Assembly: GCA_004431415.1 (NCBI GenBank)
Contig: QPMI01000436.1
Location: 248,001-312,000 of the forward strand
Length of the DNA: 64,000 nucleotides
Direction of reading: 5' to 3'
Source of the DNA: Cyanophora paradoxa
Lineage: Eukaryota; Glaucocystophyceae; Cyanophorales; Cyanophoraceae
The notes beneath the pieces are model-generated. The model had not been told where the DNA came from. It was given only the letters and a program-made list of their open reading frames with translations, and did no database searches. Position 1 is the stretch's first letter. Each line of letters begins with the position of its first letter. The translations under genes were made by a program, and so were the position numbers. Of the stretch, positions 56,471-64,000 are shown piece after piece.

Positions 56471-57379
56471 TTTGTTTTTAAATCAAAGATCACAAGCTTG
56501 TCGCTTACACATACGGTAAGCCGGGGCGGCGTGGAATAACACTGCGAGCTCTTTGCCTCCCGGCCCGCTTGTCCCTCCGACAATTTCTACGAACCCTGCG
56601 CAAGATTCTGAGATCTCAATTTTCGATCTCGCTCCCCAACTCCCCATCCCGCAGCGGCCTTGCAGCCTGCAGTTCGCCCCGCGGCCGATATGCGCTTGCT
56701 CGCTGATGTTCGCCTTTGACAATATCCCTCGCCGCAGTCTGCCGGCGCCCTTGCTTCCCGCGACCTCTGCCTCTGTGGTTCGCGGGGCGGTTTTAACGCC
56801 GTTCTGTCGGAGTTGCCAGTTGACCGAAATCACGCAGATCACGATTCTTAAGGGGGAACCCAGCACGTTCGACCCGACGAAGGCTGCTGACGATCTTCGG
56901 GGCGAGCTCGGCAGTTCGATCTGCTACCTGCACTTTTTATTGAAGCCTCGTCCTCTTGGAGAAGAGCCGGCCCTACAGCTAAGACAAACCAGCTTGCCTG
57001 AGCATGCCGCTGAGCCCCCCGTGCATTTCCCGCGGCGCACCAGGCGGCCCGGCCTTCTGCTAGTAATCAGGTTGAAATCAGGCTGAATCAGGCTCGGCTG
57101 CCTCCGCCCCGCCCCCTGCACGCGCAGCCGGCCCAGCCCCCAGCACCGCGCGCGCACACACAAAAGCATTGAAACTTGCATTGCACATATATATGAGGAT
57201 CACTGTTCGACATCTAAACGTGCCGATGTGCACACGCCAACGAAGACACACCAAAGACTTGCTTATCTTGCTCCGCGGCAGCCGCCGGGACCGCGCCGCT
57301 GCCTGCACCGCCCAACCGAGAGCTAATCATTTAAGGCCTGGGCGGGCGGGACGGGGTGGGGGCGCTCAAGGCTGGGAAG

Positions 57380-58662
57380 TCTAATCAGGCTGACTGGGCG
57401 GGGAAGTTGTTGAATTCAAAAGATAATTGTTTTATCGGGCGGGCAGGTGAGCTGACGCGGGTGACGCCCAGGCAGAGCATCATGGATGCCATCAGCTGCA
57501 GGCAGGCTTTTCAAGGGCGCCCGGCTTGTGCGTCCACATAAATCTGGATTGATCATGATTGATTGTCGCTTGCTCTTCTAATGACGCGGGCACTGGAACC
57601 GCTCGCTTGTGCAGGTACAGAGAGGCAGTGGTGCTTAATCAGAAAGAGCTGAGCAACATCGGACCACGATCGCGAGAGGCTATCATCCAGTGGGGCGGCC
57701 ACGATCGCGAGAGGCTATCATCCAGTGGGGCGGCCACGAGCCGGCGCTGCGCTTGCAAGGGCCCCAAGACTCCGGTCGTGACGGGCATTACAATCCGGTG
57801 CCTCACGCCTGCGGAAACAGCGGTGCTGATCACAGGCGAAAGCCAAGCCACCGTCGAGAGCTGCTCCGTATCCAGTGCGGGCTATGGCATCAGAGTTACC
57901 GGCCCGGGAACACACCCGAAGCTCTACGGCGGGCAGCCCGACCCTCTCTTCCTCTAGACCTATTAAGGGGGTATTCAATTGCAGCTAGGGCTCATAGAGC
58001 TCATCTAGATCTTTCAACCTCGGGCTTCTCTCCATTCGTCGAGCCCATCTCGATCATTCCATTGCAACATTGCAACGCGCAGGGAACTCGGGACTGCTGC
58101 GGCCTGGCGGGAATAGTCTTCACGCAGTCGGCTAAAGGCAATGCAGAGGACAGCTTCGTATTTCAGAACGAGAAGTTGGGCATTGTAACCTGTGACGGGG
58201 AAGACCCCGCCGTGCGGAACAACGTGTGCGCACACATCAATTCTCCTCGTTCTCCCATTGATTGAAACATCTTTTTTCTCCCATCAATCAATTAATTCCA
58301 CTCTTCCCCCCTTTTCCCCTAACATGTGAATTCCGCTTTCCATTCCCCTTTTAGATTTGAGTTCCCCTTTCGATCGTCGACGCGGGCCCGGGGTGGCGGC
58401 AGATTGCGAGACCAGGAGCGTGGGATCTGCATGCACAGTCGACGTCGGAGCCAGGGGGGTGATCTCAAGTAACAGGGTCATGCGCATCAGGGACCAGTTC
58501 TACGGGACCCAAGGTGTGAAGGTCGATTTTGGCAGCACACCCACCGTGTGGGGGAACACGTTTTTGTCGTTCCGGTACCTGCGGCGCTACGAGGAGTTAG
58601 AGCGGGGGGAAGAATCGGAGGGGGATGCCGCCGCCGCGCGCCTGGCGACGAGCTTCTCGTAG
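57380..58662 (+). CDS. Right-handed parallel beta-helix protein, 5' end unresolved
   Basis: Segments read QSIMDAISCRQAFQG (about 57473), YREAVVLNQKELSNIG (from 57616), VVTGITIRCLTPAETAVLITG and SCSVSSAGYGIRVTGPG (57775-57913), LAGIVFTQSAKGNAEDSFVF (58083-58230), and GVISSNRVMRIRDQFYGTQG, VWGNTFLSF (58355-58590). The repeated pattern of short strands with Asn turns (GI.V.., ..N.I) is typical of pectin-lyase-like or NosD/FBXO11-type beta-helices; YREAVVLN matches the usual entry strand. Catalytic lyase residues were not recognised, so enzyme or binding role is open. In-frame stop at 58660-58662 (TAG); a donor-like GTAG overlaps it, and a further coding-like stretch at 58960-59125 (CAPDWADNELALWTSSLYPA) could be a later exon after a C-rich intron. 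Confidence 0.55.
57664..57733 (+). repeat. 35-bp tandem duplication inside beta-helix exon
   Basis: Two exact 35-bp units beginning CCACGATCGCGAGAGGCTAT, 57664-57698 and 57699-57733. The length is not a multiple of three, so the duplication changes the reading frame within a coding-like exon. Confidence 0.9.
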
Positions 58663-58675
58663 TTCTCCATCCGTC

Positions 58676-58760
58676 CCCCCGGTCCCCCCGGTCCCCCCCC
58701 TCCCCTCCCCTTCCTCCCTCCCCCCCCTCCCACCCCCCCGCCCCCCCTCCCCCCCCTCCC
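58676..58760 (+). repeat. C-rich tract downstream of beta-helix exons
   Basis: Sense-strand run of CCCCCGGTCCCCCC and CCCTCCCC words, of the kind found in introns of the secure genes. It supports the idea that transcription continues beyond 58662. Confidence 0.7.
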
Positions 58761-59285
58761 GGTTCCTGCACTCCCCTGGGCCCCGTCCGTCCTCTCGTCC
58801 TCTCATCTACTCCCATTCTTCTTCACCACCGGAGCCTGAACCCCGCTACCCGTGATCGTCATTGTATTCCCGCTTTCGGCATTCGATGAACGCGTGCGGG
58901 ATGCCCCTCAACCGATGACAGCTGATCGTGATCATGAGCCAGACTGATCACTTAAAGCGCCGTCGCCCGGGTGGTTGTGCCCCGGACTGGGCGGACAACG
59001 AGCTCGCCCTCTGGACCTCCTCTCTTTACCCCGCCCTCGCCTGGTCCAGCGACACCTCTTCTCACCTCGACGTGCTCAAGTACATGTACGAAAATAGGAA
59101 GACTTTCCCTTTGAATTCGAAGGTTTTCAAGCGGCAGCAATGCCGCCCAGCCACCTCTGTTCATAGCGAGCGTGGTATTTCCGTTGGCAGTATTCTAAGT
59201 TATAACTTATTACTTATGATGCATGCGGACATCCGTAAAAAATCTCGGTTCTCACGGAACGGCCGAGCCAAAGATCTTCGATAGC

Positions 59286-60850
59286 TCAATTGAGGTAACT
59301 GAATTGGGTCGTCGGATCCGGAGTCGACGTCTCCGAGCTCGGATCCGGAGTCGACGTCTCCGAGCTCGAGGCGCCAGCTCGTGCAACTGTAACCGGTACC
59401 AGAACATGCACATGCCCTGCGCATGGGCATGCATGCCGCCGCGGTGCAGTGCACTGCCTGCCAGTGCACTGCCACAGGCTGCCAGCTGCAGTGGGCTGCC
59501 ACAGCCATGCCAGTGCAGCCTGCCACGCGCCGTATGCGTGCACTCCACTACCAGCTAGTACTGTGACTCCAGCCGCGAGTCCAGATGCGTCCAGAGTCCA
59601 GCTGCAGTAATGTCAGACATGTACAGCTGCAATCACTGATAAGTGACCCATTGGCAGTGTGCAACACTGTTCTGGCACTGTGTGGAACAGTGCACGTGCC
59701 CGACACTGTGACATGGCAGCCTCGCAGACTGCGAGCCTGCGACTCCTGCCGAGTCCTGCGAGGCTGCGACACGCTGCGAGCCTGCGACCGGCTCGCGATT
59801 GCCGACAGCTCACAGTCATGACGTCAAGACAATGAGCTGTTGGGCAACTTCTAAAAACACGAATGCGACAGTGTTTTCCCCTTCACTCGAGCTCGCAGAC
59901 TTCCGAAAGTTCGGACATGACGTGGCGGTCGGAGGCATACGTATACTGTGGCACGTGGTACCGACCGTAACCGAAGTCGACCGTGCCGTCGTCTGCGGCA
60001 CATGCCAAGATGGCAGCGCTAGCGACGTCGATACTATGATAGGCTCGCGATTGCGGCTAGGACAGGGTACCGTAGTACCGGTATAGGCGTACGCGTCTTC
60101 CCTTCACCCCGCGCAAAGCGCTCTGCAAGGCTGCAGCCGCAGCCCGGCGGCCGCATGCAGGGCCTTTGCAGGCTGATCATGACTCATGAGGCGCGGCCCG
60201 CAGCGCAACCGGACAGTCGATCGATCTGCACATATGCATGCGCAGTGCAACAGAAGTACCGTAGTACGTGCTACCGGTACGTACGGCCCGCATGCGGAGG
60301 CCTGGCAGCCGCAGGTGCAGGACCGGTGCCGTGCAGCGCTAGCGCCCAGCCGCCGGTCGATATCGTAAGCCGTGATAGAACCGTATTACGAGCGTGTGTG
60401 CGCGCGCGCCGCGGCGCCGCCGGGCCAGCCGCCTTCTCTGTAGCTGTCCTGTAGTTCATCAATGTACCCAATTGTAACAGTTCCGATCTAGATCTTAACA
60501 GCTCCGCTTCAAGATCTTAGAGTCTAGATCTTAACCGTTGAACTTAGTAACAGCTCCGCTTCAAGATCTAAGAGTCTAGATCGGCGCGGCCGACGGCACT
60601 GCAGCTGACGTCGACGCTGCACGTTCCTCGATCGAATTTCAGCTGCAGGTCTAAATGCTTCGAATTCTAGATCGCGTAATAAAAATTCATTTACGCATGA
60701 AAATTTCTTTCGCTATGTCATCAGTAAATGGGGGGGAGGGGGGGGGGGGGGTGCCGTTGCCCCCCTGCTTGTATATTCCATCGAAGCTGTGTGCTAGCAT
60801 GTACCCCGATACAGCCGCAGAGCTCATGTAATTTTCCTCAAGGATTTCGC
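59286..60850. other. Repeat-rich intergenic DNA
   Basis: No gene recognised. It includes a local duplication (GGATCCGGAGTCGACGTCTC at 59313 and 59340), a stretch of CAGTGCACTGCCA/CAGCTGCAG words (59440-59520), a repeat TTCAAGATCT(TA/AA)GAGTCTAGATC (60508 and 60560), and a G run (60728-60750). Short ORFs here show no coding codon bias. Confidence 0.55.
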
Positions 60851-62215
60851 TAGAAAATGGCCAGCTCGGCAATCTGCAGGCTATTCCCTGTCGCCGCTCT
60901 CGGTCTCCTTCGGTTTTCGGTCCGGAAATCGACCCACCCCCTGTACCACAGCGCCCTCGGCTCTTCTCCCCTATCGCTATGGCTTCCTCTTCAGCTGTTC
61001 CGCCCGCTCCGCCCCCTCCTCCTGTTCCTGCATGGCATCCTTTGGTTCACGATACTCTTGTATCGATTCTCGATTCTACTCAGTCGACGTCTAGTTTACC
61101 TTCAGTTGCATCGATGTTAGTGAGTCAGGCCAGTCCTTTGCATCTTCCAGTACCTCGCGTGTTCCCTGCTCTCCCTGTCCCTTTGATTCCATTCCCTTTG
61201 TCGTTAGTTAGCCTTGCCTCTTCCTTCGGGCAGTCCCGCCTCTTTATCTTCAGCGACCGTCTGATCGTGTAGCTCATGACAGCGAGAATTCTGTGTATGA
61301 TTGCGTTCCTCACGTGTATCCTACTCTTGTTTCTACTTCGATTTCTTTGCCGCCTCCTCCTGGTTTAGCACCACAATCTCTGTTCCCTGTCACTTCTGGC
61401 CTGCGTTTCGCCCCTTCTCTTTTACTGCCGTTTCCGAATCCGATTTCCGCTCCTCTGCTTCTAGCGTCCGCGGTGCTTCGGGCCGGTCTTCAGCCGTTGC
61501 TTGCGTTGCCTATTTCGCAGCCTATTTCGATCTAGATTAAAACCGTTACTATTGCTGCTACTCTTGCACTGCGACTGCTTCGTCTCTCTTCGTCTCTCTG
61601 GCTCTGCAAGTTCTAGTGCGACTGCTGTGTCCTTGAGTTCTTCTACTACTTCTCCTCGTACTTTGCGTTCTCGCGATCGCGTCCCTTATCGTGATCCCTT
61701 ATCGTGATCCCTTATCGTGATCCCTCTTGATATATGTATTGCTATCGTCTGCGATCCCTTTTAATTTGCGATCATTTTATTGTCATTTGATATTACTACC
61801 TACGGGGGGTTCTCCCCACCGTAGTCTCTCAAAACATTATTTCCTGAGGTAGAAGTGGGAGTTGATTGTCTGAACACAACAATTCAAAGTTGTTTAAAAA
61901 ATTATTTCCTGAGGTAGAAGTAGGATTTTATTGTCTGAGCACAACAATTCAAAGTTGTTTAAAAAAAGTATTTCCTGAGGTAGAAGTGGGAGTTGATTGT
62001 CTGAGCACAACAATTCAAAGTTGTTTTGCAGTGCGCTGGGGCCTTGAACTGGGCGCGGACGCGGTTTGTATGCTGTGTCCTTGAGTTCTTCTACTACTTC
62101 TCCTCGTACTCGTTCTCCTTACCTTATGCGTTCTCGCGATCGCGTCCCTCTTGATCCCTCTTGATATATATATTGCTATCGTCTGCGATCCCTTTTAATT
62201 TGTGATTATTTTGTT
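60850..62215 (+). repeat. Pyrimidine-rich repeat region, possible retroelement remnant
   Basis: GC content drops and the plus strand becomes C+T-rich. Short Pro/Ser/Leu-rich ORFs (from about 60979 and 61301) shift frame repeatedly. A segment of about 90-150 bp (TGCTGTGTCCTTGAGTTCTT, TCTCGCGATCGCGTCCCT, ATTGCTATCGTCTGCGATCC) occurs at about 61623-61770 and again at 62072-62200. Long direct repeats around degenerate ORFs would fit a decayed retroelement, but no reverse transcriptase, integrase or protease motif was seen. Confidence 0.4.
61840..62026. repeat. Three tandem units of about 63-65 bp
   Basis: Unit starts ATTTCCTGAGGTAGAAGT and ends CAACAATTCAAAGTTGTTTA; copies begin at about 61843, 61906 and 61970. 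CAACAATTCAAAGTTGTT holds an imperfect inverted repeat. Units differ by a few bases, including a T-rich change in the second. Confidence 0.9.
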
Positions 62216-62230
62216 GGCGTTTAATATGGG

Positions 62231-62490
62231 GTACCGTGGAGCAGGAAAATACTGGGCCGGAAATTAGTGGACTAGAAAACTTGGCGCTCCCTTAGGCGAA
62301 ATACTGGAGCCCGAAATTAGTGGATCGTGAAAATTTCGGGCTTGTATGGGGCGGTAATTACGGGGGGTACTGCATGGGGCAGCATCAAGGAAATACTGGA
62401 GCCCGAAATTAGTGGACTGAGTCAAGATTTCGGTCCACTAATTTCGGGATCCATTAATTTTCTGCGTCCAGTGTTTTCCTGCTCTACGGT
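62231..62490. mobile_element. MITE-like element, family 3
   Basis: About 260 bp with long terminal inverted repeats: TACCGTGGAGCAGGAAAATA on the left and TGTTTTCCTGCTCTACGGTA on the right, differing at about two positions. The flanks both read ATGGG, a possible target duplication. The interior holds several copies of GAGCCCGAAATTAGTGGA in both orientations and shares GTATGGGGCGGTAATT with family 2. No coding capacity. Confidence 0.8.
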
Positions 62491-62677
62491 ATGGGACGGA
62501 CGCGGACGCGGTTTGTATGGGGCGCCCTGGAGAGGCCTTCGTCAAGGCGGACCTTCGCCTCTCAAGGTTTCATGAAAGTCGCCGTACCCTCCAAGCCATA
62601 GCTCTAGCGCGGAAAATCAGGGCAAACAGCGGCGAATCGCGACGTACTGCAGCGGGCAACGCAGTGTGGAGAATAAC

Positions 62678-64000
62678 ATGACGTCCTCCAGCGCCGGCGC
62701 ATACTCCGAGGGCCAGATGGTGGCCGGCGGCTTCCTTCGCACCGCTCTCTCGAACAAGGATGACCTAGTGAAGCGCCTGAAGGTACCTGCGCCGCCCCGA
62801 AGCGTGCGGGCGCTGCGCTGCAGCTGCCTGACCGCTCCATCGCCAGGCGCTGCACACGTTCCTCGTTTCCTGCTCCCAGGACTACCCCAACTACAAGCTC
62901 GAGGTGTATGCAGATCTCGTTGACAAGCGCCTCACGCAGCACGCCGTACGACCTCGTGCAAGCGTTCGTTTTTGCGCCCCATGCTGACGCTCGCCAAGGA
63001 CAAGACGGTCAAGGTATTCACAGCGTGCTGCCTATCCGACGTAATCCGCATCTTCGGTGCGCCGCGCCCAAGCTGCGGCGCGTCGCGCTCTGCTAATTTG
63101 AGCGTGTCCGTTCGAAACGAAGCTCCGGATCCTCCTTACGACGATGCGATACTCCGGGTTCGTTAATGAGCTCAACGCGTGCGCTTTTCGGCTGCGTGCA
63201 GCAGCCGCGAATGGCCGCCGAGGCCGCTCCGACAATTTGAATGAGACCCGCGGCGCAGCGGGTTTTCCTGCTCTTCTGCGAGCAATTCAAGGGCCTGCAC
63301 GACCGCTCCTGTCCACTTTTCTCGCGCTACATCTGGATGCTGGAGCGTCTGAACATCGTGAACGCGGCTGTGCGCTCGCCCGCGGCCCGCCGGGCTTCGC
63401 CCCCCTGATCTGATCCGCCCGCCCAGGTCCTGATGGTCAGCCTGGATATGGCGGACGAGCTGATGATGGAGAACGTTCGCACGCTTTTCGGGGTCATCTC
63501 GTGCGCGGCGGCTCCGCCCCCCGCGCGCCCCTCCCTCCGCCCGGGGCGCCCCCGCGAACGAGTCCCCACCGTGCAGGAGCGTCCACAGCAACAAGGTGGA
63601 GCGGGAGATCGTCTCGTGGCTGGCGGCCGTGATCAACGAGGCGGACGGCCTCTCGAACAGGTTCCTGGGAGAGATCCTGCAGAACCTGGTACCCCCCGTG
63701 CGGGAGGAGCACAAGGATCGCTACCGGCTCGCCCGAAAGCTGGTCGAGGTCACAGCGCCGCGCATCGAGCGTCCCGTCACCGAGTTTCTCACCGCCCTTC
63801 TCGCCGACGACTCGGTGCACCGTCCCCTCTGTGGAGACTCCGATTAGAATTCAATTTCGCTCGAAATTCAAATTTTAACTCACCAGAAGGCGCGGGACGA
63901 GGAGATTCCGCCCGTGCTCCAGAAGCAGGTTATGGAGCTCCTCGTCGAGCTGGGCGCCGTCGGCCCCAACTTCGTGTTCGCCGCCCTGCCCCTCATCGAC
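62678..64000 (+). CDS. PDS5: PDS5-like cohesin-associated protein, 5' part
   Basis: Sister-chromatid cohesion factor, a HEAT-repeat protein that binds cohesin in the nucleus. Exons: 62678-62782, 62847-62945, 62963-63056, 63123-63157, 63259-63369, 63427-63500, 63577-63814, 63887 to the window end. The ATG at 62678 gives MTSSSAGAYSEGQMVAGGFL. Family marks: ALHTFLVSCSQDYPNYKLEV, then KTVKVFTACCLSDVIRIF followed by APDPPYDD, the conserved N-terminal motif of PDS5; then YIWMLERLNIVNAAVLMVSL and EILQNLVPPVREE, with PNFVFAALPLID at the window end. The phases match throughout, but the gap between exons 2 and 3 is only 17 nt. The gene is cut by the window; full PDS5 proteins exceed 1000 residues. Confidence 0.9.

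Noticed and set aside
60979-61535. Possible gag-like protein of a retrotransposon
   Set aside because: The Pro/Ser/Leu-rich ORFs have no zinc knuckle, protease, reverse transcriptase or integrase motifs, so only a repeat region is claimed.
61838-62035. Three repeats with palindromic ends as a CRISPR or attachment site
   Set aside because: They are head-to-tail units without spacers in a eukaryotic context; a simple tandem duplication explains them.

Overview
The window is nuclear DNA of a GC-rich eukaryote, most likely a single-celled alga or related protist. Genes are split into many short exons, and the introns typically open with GTGCG and close with GCGCAG. The protein set is eukaryotic: a PDS5 cohesin subunit, an AAAP amino-acid transporter, and WSC, FN3, F5/8C, laminin-G-like and GPI-tail surface proteins. 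No operons, Shine-Dalgarno sites, rRNA, tRNA or CRISPR were seen. The lineage cannot be fixed from sequence alone; a haptophyte or pelagophyte-like alga is a guess based on GC content, intron style and GC-AG introns.

Layout: 0-1.6 kb holds a doubtful minus-strand gene. 2.4-4.3 kb is a tandem duplication of about 0.9 kb, followed by a MITE-like element. 5.0-7.5 kb (+) encodes a small secreted protein with a GPI-like tail. 8.4-12.9 kb (-) encodes a 15-exon AAAP transporter. 13.7-25.4 kb (+) encodes a 35-exon, 2363-residue UvrD/TRANK1-like helicase with a long helical C-terminal half. 25.4-28.7 kb is intergenic with two MITE-like elements. 28.7-42.4 kb (+) encodes a giant type I membrane protein (WSC, FN3, two F5/8C modules, a tandem FN3 array, one TM segment). 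43.5-50.4 kb (-) encodes a secreted subtilase with a long C-terminal extension. 52.6-55.1 kb (+) encodes a two-module laminin-G-like protein with the same kind of tail as the 5.0 kb gene. 55.7-59.3 kb (+) holds a right-handed beta-helix gene whose 5' end is unresolved. 59.3-62.5 kb is repeat-rich, and 62.7 kb to the end (+) is the 5' part of PDS5.

I built exon models by hand, following reading phase through each junction. The transporter (1278 nt), helicase (7092 nt) and laminin-G gene (1614 nt) models close without a frameshift. The first two need GC-AG introns to do so; in the helicase one of these sits inside the Walker B motif. Between 28.7 and 59 kb four neighbouring loci encode extracellular or surface proteins, which suggests a locus for adhesion, cell-cover remodelling or recognition. 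This is inference from domains and location only.

The most unusual signals are in non-coding DNA: introns that carry decayed copies of the adjoining exon end plus its splice site, nearly self-complementary intron termini, C-rich runs confined to the sense strand of introns, and several terminal-inverted-repeat elements without genes.
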